The position numbers and the translations under genes are program-made. The notes below the pieces were generated by a model that was not told the origin of the DNA, made no database searches, and saw nothing but the letters and a program-made list of their open reading frames with translations. From positions 189,001 to 253,000 of the forward strand of contig JAZAYU010000175.1 in the NCBI GenBank assembly GCA_038501625.1: 64,000 nucleotides of DNA, read 5' to 3'. The number at the start of each line of letters is the position of its first letter. Position 1 is the first letter of the stretch. This document shows, in pieces, positions 24,276-34,602 of this stretch. The DNA comes from Corbicula japonica (lineage: Eukaryota; Mollusca; Bivalvia; Venerida; Cyrenidae).

Positions 24276-26624
24276 ATGGCGGATTTAGCAGTTGAAAACA
24301 GGATTACAAGTCCACACAACAGGATGGAGAAAAAAGATTCTGCATACAAAAGGGTATGTTAATTTAAACTTGTATTAATACATTATTTATTTAAAGACTT
24401 TATGAAAAAATAATTTCATAGACTTGTTTATTGTATATGGCATGAAATAAATTTCATAAACTTGTTAATATTATATGACATGAGACATTAGGTGAACAAA
24501 ATAATGTCGACTCTTATGCTTAATTGCATTTAGCATAAACATAAATTAAGTGCATATATCATAAAACAGAAATTAATTGCATTTATTATTAAAACGAAAT
24601 TAATTAGATTAATCATAAAAAAATGTTACTGATCCCAAGGTTATAAAACTGAGCATGGAAACCAGTCTCAAATCTCAAGCATCTGATTGGCTGAAATGGC
24701 GACCAGTCGCCATTTCAGCCAATCAGATGCTTGAGATTTGAGACTGGTTTCCAATCTCAGCTTTATAACCTCCAGTCCTGATCTTACGAAGCTTTACAGT
24801 TTAATAAATACAGTAACATAAAGAATTGTGATACGACGGAAGTATGATTTTTTAAAAGCTAAGCAGAGTTTGAAATTTTAAGTTCACATATTGATAATTT
24901 CTGGTTTTCTTTTACAGAGCAATAAGCCTTTCATGGAAAAGAAGAGGCGGGCAAGAATCAACAACTGTCTTACACAGCTGAAGAGTTTGGTTTTGCAAGC
25001 AATGAGAAAAGATGTAAGTTGAGTTTTATTCCAAGTTTCCGAGAGCCATTTAATTAAATAATTCAGGTTTTAACTTTATGTTTTTTAAGTACATTAAGAA
25101 CAAAACTTTAACTTGTGATTTAATACGTATTTTAAGAATCAATAAGGCAAACACAAGAATCCACTAGACGACGTAGGGTTTTTATTAGTCACCATTGTAC
25201 TTGTACTTGTGTGAGAATGAGTATGTTTAAATAACGTATGACTAAATTATCGAAAATAAGGAAATTAATTAATTATGAAATGGTATCAAAGCGGATAGTT
25301 TACACAAAGCTGTTGGTTCTATACTGTACATTATTTTCAACGGGACGAATGGTAATTTATGTGAAAATGAATCAAATTCTAATCACTGTTTGAGAAATAT
25401 TCGCACAAAAGAGATTTATCGCGCATGTTTTTACTTACCGATGATAGTGGAGATAAAATGTCAAAGATCACGTCACGGTGTCTTCTCACGCGCTCTCTGC
25501 GAGATTTTCCCACGAGAACGTCTTCTTTGATTAATGGTGGTTGAAATGCAGATAATTGCGTCTCGTGCCGAGATAAGATCTCTCGTATTGTGCAATCTTC
25601 ATTAAATTACCACAAAACTGAACTTACCTTTTTTGATGGGTGTACATTAAACAATAAGCAAGGTGTTGAAAGTGACATAGGGTTTGATTAAACGTATTAA
25701 AATCTTGAAGAATTCAGTAACTTACCTGTCTATTACTTTTGTGTCTTTCAGACAAACCAATACTCCAAACTCGAGAAAGCAGACATCTTAGAAATGACAG
25801 TGAAACACCTACGTCAACTCCAGCGTCAGCAGGTGACGTCATCAATGTCACATGACCCTACCGTTGTAACGAAATACAAGGCGGGATTTAACGAATGTGC
25901 CAACGAAGTGGTGCGTTACCTTGGTTCCGTCCAGGGCGTAGATAGTGACACTAGAAACAGACTAATGAACCACTTGGGCAACCTGGTCACAACCTTAAAC
26001 AACCAGAGCCAGGACCAGTGCCAGCAGCCATTAAATGTTCAAATCCCACAAGCAACCAATCAGCAAGGACTTAATGGTGTACAAAACAGTTGTCTTCTCA
26101 TGCCTTCCGGAGTACATACGTCACAACTGATGACGTCACCAGTTGTGTTGCAACAGGTTCAAAACGTTAACGTTCCAAATGTCTACAGTCAGGGACAACA
26201 ATCACAACAGCTTCATCAACGAAATCACAATAACCAGTCACAGTTTTGTGGATCATTTCAGATAGTGCCCAACACAAACTCACCCGCTGCCGTTGCATTG
26301 TACCTTGGACAATCGCAGGCGATGTCCATGCCGGTACAAACCTCACCAATAAACACATGTACACAGGCTGTGCCTTTATATTCCAACAGGACACCGCCGA
26401 GAACAAAAGCCAGCATGAAGGTGTACGATACCTCTGCATTTTCTCAAGTTTCTACCTCAGACATTTCAAATTCATCGTCGCCATCTTGTTCACCTACGTC
26501 ACACGAAATGTCATCATATACGTCATCAATGATGTCATCACAATTAGACTTAAGTTTGCACGGACTTAAATGTGGCAGGACACCCAGTCCATTGAAAGTC
26601 GAGGACGTGTGGCGTCCTTGGTGA
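24276..26624 (+). CDS. hes1-like: Hes1-like bHLH-Orange transcriptional repressor (3 exons)
   Basis: Spliced gene of 348 aa. Exons are 24276-24353, 24918-25013 and 25752-26624; both introns are phase 0 with GT/AG ends (GTATGT...TTTTACAG; GTAAGT...TTTCAG). Residues 27-81 form the bHLH domain: [13 protein letters not shown] is the Hes-type basic region with its characteristic proline (P30), and helix 2 includes [15 protein letters not shown]. Residues 99-138 are the Orange domain ([15 protein letters not shown]). The protein ends in WRPW (345-348), the Groucho/TLE co-repressor motif. The linker is rich in Q, S, T and N. Hes proteins act in the nucleus on N-box and CACGYG sites, usually downstream of Notch. 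The start ATG is the first in the exon after the TATA box; its -3 base is T, +4 is G. Intron 1 holds a hairpin MITE, intron 2 a CSL site. The Hes class is certain; exact orthology to Hes1 is inferred. Confidence 0.95.
24637..24771. mobile_element. Hairpin MITE (family M), copy 2, in intron 1 of Hes gene A
   Basis: Nearly perfect foldback from AAGGTTATAAAACTGAGC to CAGCTTTATAACCT with the centre GGCGACCAGTCGCC. CTGATC occurs just outside both ends and may be the target-site duplication. It is transcribed with the gene before splicing. Confidence 0.9.
25507..25514 (-). promoter_or_regulatory. CSL consensus site in intron 2 of Hes gene A
   Basis: TTCCCACG on the + strand, i.e. CGTGGGAA on the minus strand. 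It sits in a more GC-rich part of the intron with CACGCG nearby, so intron 2 may hold an enhancer. Confidence 0.45.
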
Positions 26625-26920
26625 TATTTAGACATTTTGTTACCCGAGCATAATTATTGTTGTATTATGATACTATTCAATGAAGATTGAAAATGCAGTA
26701 CTTAAAGTGAAAACTTGCATATTCTTTAATTACTACTCAAGTAGACTTTACTTACACTGCTTAAAGTTTTATATATTTTAAACTAAGTTTAACTAGGTTT
26801 CTTAATTCTTCAAGTGCTTTGTCAACAATTATGTTATGAACATAAATCAATTGACTATGCATTACAGTGCATTTTTGTTAAATATTTGATATTTGATAAA
26901 TATCTTGTTGTTATTGCCAT

Positions 26921-26926
26921 ATTAAA
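26921..26926 (+). promoter_or_regulatory. Candidate poly(A) signal of Hes gene A
   Basis: ATTAAA about 300 bp after the stop codon, at the end of an AT-rich 3' UTR. No AATAAA closer to the stop was noticed. Confidence 0.4.
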
Positions 26927-26939
26927 ATGATAAAAAACT

Positions 26940-27599
26940 TAAGTTGGTTTTAGTATTTTGTAACCCTCCCCCCTAAGTTGTTGTCCAACCAAGTTAATAA
27001 TATCGCACTATTTATGGGGCGCGTCTCGGGAAAATGTATCTTCGATCACTTTAAATCAAACTCCTTTAAAACAAATGACTGAAACTAGAGCAAACGACAT
27101 TGCTTATTATTCATTTTGCGGTAAAAATATCATTATTTATTCATAATTTGTATAGAAATCAAAATGTCGCAAAAGTTTATCGAACAAACATTTTCCCTAG
27201 ATGCGCACCAACTGCTAAGTTGTCCGATTATACCCTTACAAACTTCGGTAAAAATTGACGGCCATGAAAATTGTATTAGGTGAGCGAGCAGCCCTGAAAA
27301 CTCCTGGTCCCTCACTTGGCTTGTCCTGATTAAAAACGTAATAAATTCACGAGAATACTCGATACGCAAGCACATTAAAGAGCTATATGCATAAAGCATT
27401 TTCAGTCTTCTATACTCTTTCGAAAACAAATGTGTGTAAGATAGGAAATGCTACTATATTCTTTTATATAGGGTTATTTGAAGATCGAACATAGTACCAT
27501 TGATATGGGAACCAGTGACTTAATCGCTTTACTGTGCATTGACTTGAAACGCCGATTCTTATTCTTGACATAGAATAGTATTGCATCGTGACAAAATGG
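26940..27599. other. No gene identified
   Basis: Downstream of Hes gene A. Only a chance minus-strand frame of 98 codons. Confidence 0.4.
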
Positions 27600-27835
27600 T
27601 GACTTATGGGGTTCACTACCAGTGTAGATCCGGAACAACCTACGGAACCTGTGGAACAACCACACAGTCTGATCAGGTTCTACACTTTTTGTCTACTCAA
27701 TCATTATAGAAGCGTTATTGACCTTTTACTCATTGTTATCACATGGGCGAACTGTGTAGATCCAGATCAGCGGACACGTATGTGCTGTCTAAGATGCGAC
27801 CTATGTAGATCCTGATCAGGCGACACGGACATGTG
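27600..27835. repeat. Dispersed GTGTAGATCC/GATCAG repeat
   Basis: Inverted and direct versions of CAGTGTAGATCC and CTGATCAGG alternate (27618, 27671, 27758, 27805). Related blocks lie at 19738-20030 and 31645-31775. No known family name. Confidence 0.55.
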
Positions 27836-28154
27836 GGATGATCCGGATTTGTAGTGTTCGAACAAGCGATTAAAACTTATATTTTGGTGTAAAGGGTAAA
27901 CCATTAGAATCATTTTTAGACAGTGTAAATCTGCAGTTCGGCCAGGATGTACACTTCTCGCAAAGATTCCTCAAGTTATATCGGAAACAGTTAGTTTACT
28001 CTTAATCCACATATTAATTTTCAGGCGATCTATTAGAAAGTCACTGTCGTGTGAATGAATTGGTTTCACAAGATTTCTGTGAACTGAAAATAAAGCAGGG
28101 TGATTTTATTGCTTAAAGTCCTGTTTCCGCCTTCTATGGTGCATATCTGTGCCC

Positions 28155-28256
28155 AAGGTTATAAAACTGAGCATGGAAACCGGTCTCAAATCTCAAGCAT
28201 CTCGATCTCGATGCTTGAGATTTGAGACTGGTTTCCAAACTCAGTTTTATAACCTT
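28155..28256. mobile_element. Hairpin MITE (family M), copy 3, centre deleted
   Basis: Outer arms are intact (AAGGTTATAAAACTGAGC to CAGTTTTATAACCTT) but the central GATTGGCTGAAATGGCGACC and its mirror are missing, leaving CATCTCGATCTCGATG at the tip. Length is 102 bp instead of about 136. Confidence 0.9.
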
Positions 28257-28471
28257 CAGCCCTGGGTGTGGACTTCCAGCCTTTTTTATCCCCAGGTGCG
28301 ACTCTTGACATTGTCTGTGACACGGGCGGGAAACTGGGTAAAACCACCGACCTTCCGTTAACTAGCTGGTCAGCATTCTAGCATTAAAGAGATTCAAACG
28401 GACAGATAGCTGTAAGGGACCCGTAATTATCGGCTAACGATTTAAACCACTACAGCAATTTCTGTAGATTC

Positions 28472-28500
28472 CTTCCTGACTGCGCGGCTTCGCAGTCAGG
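28472..28500. repeat. Short perfect hairpin
   Basis: CCTGACTGCG and CGCAGTCAGG form a 10-bp perfect stem around a CGGCTT-like loop. Function unknown; possibly the tip of an older foldback element. Confidence 0.5.
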
Positions 28501-28835
28501 TGAGGGTCTATATTGTTCGCACGTGGAATTTTCTAGGTGTTTTACTTTGTTTCTGGTTAAATTTTAAAATACACGTGACACGTACACTCCCTCGTTGAAA
28601 CAGTAGTTTCTTAACAATTTTATCTTAGATAACTATCATTGTACAATAAGAAATTACAAGACGTTTACATCACGATATGAATAGACAATAGAATGTTATA
28701 AGTGACACCGTGTACTGATAAAAGCACAATAGAAATATTTGCGTCACTTGCCTAGTTTTGTGAAATGTTGTTATTCGGTCAGGTCACAGCATCAATGAGC
28801 ACTACCGATTGCCGTTCAGGCAAAAAAAATGGAAT

Positions 28836-28895
28836 TTTAAAACTCAGCCATCAGATTCTTGAGATTTGAGACTGTTCTCCAAGTTAAGGTTTAAT
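28836..28895. mobile_element. Hairpin MITE (family M), single-arm relic
   Basis: CAGCCATCAGATTCTTGAGA and TTTGAGACTGTTCTCC resemble the right arm; the left arm is missing. Confidence 0.5.
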
Positions 28896-28969
28896 GTTCA
28901 TGGGACCAGGGCCCAATATCACGAAAAGGAGTAACATAATTCGCCTTTCGAAAGCAAAGTATTACTCAC

Positions 28970-29135
28970 AGGGTCGGATACAAGATTTTCGGAAAAGGGG
29001 TTTCGTTTGGGGGTAGGGGCAGTCTTGAGATAGATTCATGACAATTTTCAACTTTCTTTTGGCAATTGTCCATATGAAAAATTAAATATTGCTGTCCAAA
29101 AAGGGGTTCCCTAGAACCCCGTTTTACCCCGTCTA
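28970..29135 (-). repeat. Family R1, copy 9
   Basis: Inverted copy: + strand starts AGGGTCGGATACAAGATTTT and includes ATTAAATATTGCTGTCCAAA and AAGGGGTTC. Confidence 0.75.
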
Positions 29136-29711
29136 TCTAGTATATGGCTCAACCCAGAAACAATGGTATAGTGGTTGGTAATAAAATTCAAGCAAGATTC
29201 AAACACTATTATTAATTATATCCTAGCTTTCATGATTTTTTAACGATCGTTTAGTTTCCAGCGGCCGGAATTTGAGTCGCGCCCTAAAGATTGTTAGCTA
29301 TTTTAATACTAAGTCAAAACACAACTTGCATGGTGCCACAAAAAGCACAACAGCAACAATAGTTTTTGCGTGATGCGTGATAGGCGTATTATAATAAGTA
29401 CATTTCTCAATTCCCACACAAAAACAATGATTTTTCAATTTTGACATTTTGTGTTTTTGGATGATGTTAGTGTTTGATAAATTTTGCATAGAGCGTTCCC
29501 ACGGCCGCTTGGCGCGTGCGTAATGTCACGTGATTTGCATTTGACATGACCGACAATAAATAAACTAAATTGAACAGGATAAATTAAAATACAATACAGT
29601 TTAAAGTAAATGCATGTAACTAATGTTTACAAAAATGTCATTCAAAACATTTGACAGAAAAATGAACACAGATATATGAATTTTATATTATAAAAAGATA
29701 ACAATATTCAA
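29136..29711. other. No gene identified
   Basis: No recognisable feature. Confidence 0.4.
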
Positions 29712-29885
29712 TCAGGGGCGGATCTTAAGAAGTTCAATAGTTCAATGGGGTTGCTCGCATCTCTTTTTGGGCAGCAATATTTGTTATGTTCATGAGGATT
29801 TTGACCAAAGAGTTGGAAATTATCATGTAACTACATTAAGACTGCCATTAACGAACTCCTTTCTGGCAATCTTGCATTCAATCCA
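29712..29885 (+). repeat. Family R1, copy 10
   Basis: AGGGGCGGATCTTAAG at the 5' end, TTTTTGGGCAGCAATATTTG, GTTGGAAATTATCATGTAAC, and a CTGGCAATCTTGCATTC end. Confidence 0.8.
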
Positions 29886-30009
29886 TCCCGGAATGCAGTT
29901 GTAATTTGCAGAATCAAGCCGAAAAGCAGGTTCACCCTTTCTGTGGTTTCTGATAATCACAGCAAGTGCCAAAACCACTTAAGATATTTTGAGAACTTAT
30001 GATTAATTT

Positions 30010-30095
30010 AACAATAGAAAAGCTAAAATAGGGCAATTATGTACCGCAACATAATAGAAAAAGCTAAAATAGGGCAATTATGAACCGCAACAGAG
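30010..30095 (+). repeat. Two-copy tandem repeat of ~44 bp
   Basis: AGCTAAAATAGGGCAATTAT followed by a variable G/T-ACCGCAAC occurs twice in a row. Confidence 0.75.
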
Positions 30096-30296
30096 CGACT
30101 GCGTGAGATTACAAAAGTTTTCCAGATATAAACCCTTCAACGGCGAGACTCATTTTTCTTAGAATTTAAGTTAACACATTGTTTGCTTACATAAAGTAAT
30201 AACAGTCGATTTTAAATATTTAGTATTCAGCCTCATATTAGTATTGACATTAGTATTAGTATTATTTGCCTATCTACTGGTGGAAGATCAGTGCCC

Positions 30297-30432
30297 AAGG
30301 TTATAAAACTGAGCATGGAAACCGGTCTCAAATCTCAAGCATCTGATTGGCTGAAATGGCGACCATTCGCCATTTCAGCCAATCAGATGCTTGAGATTTG
30401 AGACTGGTTTCCAATCTCAGCTTTATAATCTT
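30297..30432. mobile_element. Hairpin MITE (family M), copy 4
   Basis: Full-length; the tip reads GGCGACCATTCGCC. CAGTG at 30289-30293 and 30438-30442 flank it and may be a target-site duplication. The tRNA-like element starts directly after it. Confidence 0.9.
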
Positions 30433-30439
30433 CAGCCCA

Positions 30440-30657
30440 GTGGTCTGTGGAAGTTAAGTGGTCTAGGGGTAGAGCGTCGGACTCCACATCCGGAAACTGC
30501 GGGTTCGAGTCCCACCTGGGATGAGATTCGTCTGCAGTTTCCTCAATCCACATTTGGCGCGAGTACTGGTTGGAAACCCAGGAAGCAGTCATCGAGCGTG
30601 ATTAATATAAGTTGGAATAACTTGTTTCACAGTCGATGGAAAATAAATAAGTTTTAA
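30440..30657 (+). mobile_element. tRNA-derived SINE-like element
   Basis: Contains an internal Pol III promoter: box A TGGTCTAGGGG at 30459-30469 and box B GTTCGAGTC at 30503-30511, both perfect to consensus with tRNA-like spacing. The acceptor arms do not pair, so it is not a working tRNA. A unique ~110-bp body follows and an A-rich tail (GAAAATAAATAAG) ends it. This is the layout of a tRNA-headed SINE; with only one copy seen here the family cannot be confirmed. Confidence 0.55.
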
Positions 30658-31640
30658 CTAAACTTTACTGGTCAGCGTGAAGAGGTCTGTAATTATGTAT
30701 GTGGCTAAATCATTTTCATTTTAATAACAAACTATAGATCTGCAAGCTGATCACTGGTTGCAGATTTTACCAATTCTGTGCTCAGCACTTAACAAACCGA
30801 CAGGGGTATCTCAAAAAGTACAGTTGCCCGCACGGCTAATGTGTCGACACAAAACCCGTAGTTTGGAAGATCATGATAGCTTTATACAACATAATAATAA
30901 CACCATAATAAGGGTTCATGGGAAATGTGAAAAAAGGCTTCGTCACTATTGTCGAACTGTCTGAACAGTCAGGCTATCGTAGCTTTTTGCCCTAAACTCG
31001 GCGCCTACGTATCTCTTTACCGCGTCAACGGCTCGCCAATGCTATGCAACGTTGAATGATTACCGTGCCCGCTATTTCTACAAACTAAACGATCAGATAT
31101 CCATTCGTGACGGTTACTATAGTACTTAATTTTTCTGTAAGGTCCGTTTCTTTATTATTTTAAATTTACAATATCATATCTTTAATTTTGCTTTACTTTC
31201 GCTGTATTAACTTTTTTAAACCTGATGTTTATTGTTACTTAGTGACATACTCCGGACAGGTGCACATACCTTCGCCATTAATGTATTCTTACGGCCGTGA
31301 GAAAATATTTCATTTCAGTCAGTAAAACACTTTTATCATTAAAATCAAATAGTTTGGGATCAGCGGTGACCAAAGCTAAGCTGACACTACAACGAATAAG
31401 AAAAATCTCTGTGGTTTTAATGTAATAATTTATTACCATCGGCTATTTTGAATAGAATTATTAATACCCGGTAGTAACTAATCATAAAATGAATAAGCAT
31501 AATTGAAAGGAAACGGATGGTTAAGTACACTTGTTTGTAACCGGTGTAAAGATAGAAAATTATTTTATGCTTACCAGTAAATTATAGAATATTCTTGGTG
31601 TAATAAAACAGTGAAAATGGTATTCCACTGGTTTCAAAAT
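30658..31640. other. No gene identified
   Basis: AT-rich with no recognisable feature. Confidence 0.4.
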
Positions 31641-31644
31641 GTGA

Positions 31645-31775
31645 GGACCATGGGCGACCAGTGTAGATCCAGATCAGACAGCACATCCGTGCCGTAAGAC
31701 CAGGAGCTTCACTTTTCGCTTCTAGATCCATTAGGTTAATTCTGACCAAGATACGAACAGTGTAGATCGAGATCA
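31645..31775. repeat. Dispersed GTGTAGATCCAGATCAG repeat
   Basis: CAGTGTAGATCCAGATCAGA at 31659 and CAGTGTAGATCGAGATCAT at 31758 bracket GCACATCCGTGCCG. Same family as 27600-27835. Confidence 0.55.
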
Positions 31776-31794
31776 TACGGGAATAATCATATAA

Positions 31795-31852
31795 GCACCC
31801 TAAGAATTGTAAACGAATCTCCTTTCTGGAAAACGAGCACCCGACCTTGAAT
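31795..31852 (+). repeat. Family R1, 3'-end fragment
   Basis: GCACCCTAAGAATTG to GAGCACCCGACC corresponds to the last third of R1. Confidence 0.5.
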
Positions 31853-32800
31853 AAATGTGATTGCTTATCTTTTAACAGGAGATTATTTTCTCATATGAAT
31901 CGAAAATCAGTAAAGATCATAGAAATGCCTCTTTTAGACTCAGTTCTATAGATGTTTTTGGTAACACGTTTAAGATGTCATCCATTTGCGAAAATGATGT
32001 AAAAATAATTAGATGCCCCTAAAACCACTTCACCAACGCTGAGTTACTTTAGAATTTCAAAAAAAACACAAACGCTTTTAAAATGTATTTTGTTGAGTAT
32101 TGAAATTAATCAATGTGCCACGTGGGTGAGTTTTATGACCAACAACATATTAAATGATAAAGGAACAAAGTAGCTTTTCTTAAATCATACTCAGAATATT
32201 TTAACCCTTTTTGCTAATTCTAAAGTCAATCCCTTCGATCGAAACCGGTAATTTAATTTTCAAATGTTTTCTCAATTAGTTTATTTTACTCTTCATTTAG
32301 CAGGGCATTGTTCGGGATACCGTGTGGGCTATTGTCATTACCGGGTGTGAATATTTGCAATGGTTACGACCCGTCCTTTAAAACGAATGATTAAAGAATT
32401 GCCCCCTAACGCACCGTCACCTCGCATTTTGACGTTTTTTATGAAGGCCCCTTTTGTACCGAAACTCGAATCCGCGTGTGTGATCTTTTATAAATACGGA
32501 AGTAGACAATTTTCAAAGCAGCGGGATGGGACCTTCGGTGCTCCTTGGTTATTTAAGTGGTGCAACAGTTTTTGTTACACGAACCCACTTCAGGGCTATT
32601 TCTGTAACAAGGGTGGATGTTCCCTGATCGAGTTTAATTTGGGATGCTTAAGGGGTTGTAATTAGCATGCACTTGACCAAACTGAAATCGTGGGAGTTTT
32701 TTTTGCTGATTGATGCGACAACAATGTGAATTAAGCTAATAATCTCATCACGGACTAGGTTCATTTAAACGGCAATGCAAATGGACCTAGATATACAATC
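31853..32800. other. No gene identified
   Basis: A 101-codon + strand frame (32360-32665) lies in somewhat GC-richer DNA but has no domain I recognise and no supporting context. Confidence 0.35.
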
Positions 32801-32975
32801 AAACAACAACAACGACGACGTCAACCACCATCACAATTACCACCATCGCCATAACCCACCACCGCCACCGCCACCACCACCGTCACCGCCACCACCACAA
32901 CCACCGCCACTTCTACCGCCACCACAAACACTAACACAACCAACACAACACCAAAAGCCTAAACAGCAACAACAT
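32801..32975 (+). repeat. CCA/CAA-rich microsatellite
   Basis: Imperfect (CCA)n with CCG and CAA interruptions. The proline/histidine-rich frame across it is a repeat artefact. Confidence 0.85.
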
Positions 32976-33129
32976 TGATTTGAAGGCTTGCATTGTTGAA
33001 ACTAACTTTAAGAACGAGAAACTTCAGTGTTTTCCTTCGTATGATAACATGTCCTTTATCCTGCCTGCATCTTTCGTGAACAAATTGGTCTTCATGTTAT
33101 CGTTGTTTTCAATTTGGTTTCGTCTCCTA

Positions 33130-33200
33130 CATAACGAACAGAACGGAAAGGAACGGAACGGAACGGAACAGAACAGAACAGAGTTTTATTTCATAGACGT
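33130..33200 (-). mobile_element. 3' end of a retroposon-like element with (TTCTG)n tail
   Basis: On the minus strand, ATGAAATAAAACTCTG (with AATAAA) is followed by repeats of TTCTG turning into TTCCG. A pentamer tail after a poly(A) signal resembles the ends of some non-LTR elements. No coding part is visible next to it. Confidence 0.4.
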
Positions 33201-33523
33201 TTACAAAATACATAGTCATCAACATCATCGAAAATATGTACATGATTACATCACGTGATTAGTATCTAAAACAGGCAAAGAATAAAAGTTGATATCTGAA
33301 CAGGTTGTCAAGACACAGAGAGGATGAAAGCATACATTATAATTATGCTAGTATCCTGCGTTTCGCACGTGTGCTTTTTAGTAACATTTTTAGATTCATT
33401 AGTAACATTCAATTGTGCAAAATTTTATTGAACGGCATTTTGCCGTTATTGAGATTTTGATAATTTTCTTTTTATTGATGAACAAAGTTGGGAGGAGTGT
33501 GGCAATCCCTTAACTGTTAAACG

Positions 33524-33790
33524 CTTTAGTTTCGCGAAGTCAAAATTTCGCGATTTTTTGTCAAAATTCACCTTTTTTTATTTATTTGCTTAATTATGAT
33601 TCCGAGACGTCTTAAAAAGGTATAATTTGCGGCGTTTGAAGTGATGAACAGTTCTATGTAAAGATGCCTATTTTCGGATAAACTTTTAATCGGATATACG
33701 GAAACTCATCATACATTCGCGATATTTATGAATTCGCGATGTAAGCAATTCGCGAATATTAGCGAAACTGTAACTAACGCGAATAAAACC
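33524..33790. repeat. Dispersed TCGCGAA-rich repeat, copy 1
   Basis: Repeated short blocks such as TTTCGCGAAGTCAAAATTTC and AATTCGCGA at intervals of 15-40 bp. Similar blocks occur at 41150-41290, 51240-51410 and 56965-57165. Confidence 0.5.
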
Positions 33791-34490
33791 AGTTCTACAG
33801 CATTCTGTTTACTGATCTTCTACAGCTAAGTATAATAAACTTTGATATTTGAAAACTCTTAATAGCTCTTTCCTGAAATGTGACTTAGCACCTTTAAATA
33901 GAAAAATTTCCAGTTAAAAGCTTCATATTGTATTTAATTAAGTTTTTATTATACATTCCTAGTGAATTAACAATTATTTCATCAACATACATTCCATTTA
34001 TGTATTATTTATAAACACGGATATGCATTTTTATCCTTACAAGATGGATAAATTTATATCGAGACATTTGATTTTACTGCTAGGTTTAGAAGATATGTCA
34101 ATAAATCTATCAAGTATGTAATACATCAAAGTTATTTCCGGGACCGGATTCTTGTTACTGGTTTTAATGTCGCGTGGGTGACAATCAAATATACAAATGA
34201 CAACAGCATATACAACTAATTATGATTTAACGTTAATAAAATACAATATAAAATTAACACATAACGTTTTTATGCTGCATATATAGACAAATGATATGTT
34301 TGATTGTATTTTCATTCTTTCAAAGGCAGGAAAATGGTTTGTTCACTGCGACAACATCATTATACAACTTGTTCGTCTCTCAACCCCTAACTTTGGACCA
34401 TACTTCTTCCATTTACCATGACAGTGTAACTTACCATCTTTTGTTAAGCAGAACTTAGGGACAGAAGTCAGTCTTATTACATGTATAGAG
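33791..34490. other. No gene identified
   Basis: AT-rich; nothing recognised. Confidence 0.4.
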
Positions 34491-34498
34491 TTGTGTGT

Positions 34499-34602
34499 TT
34501 GCTCCTTCTGACACATGATATTGCTCCTTCCGACACATGATCTTGAAGTTTCATGATATTGCTCCTTCCGACACATGATCTTGAAGTTTCTTGATATTGG
34601 AC
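34499..34602 (+). repeat. Short tandem repeat, ~47 bp period
   Basis: TTGCTCCTTCCGACACATGA with TCTTGAAGTTTC occurs about two and a half times. Confidence 0.8.
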
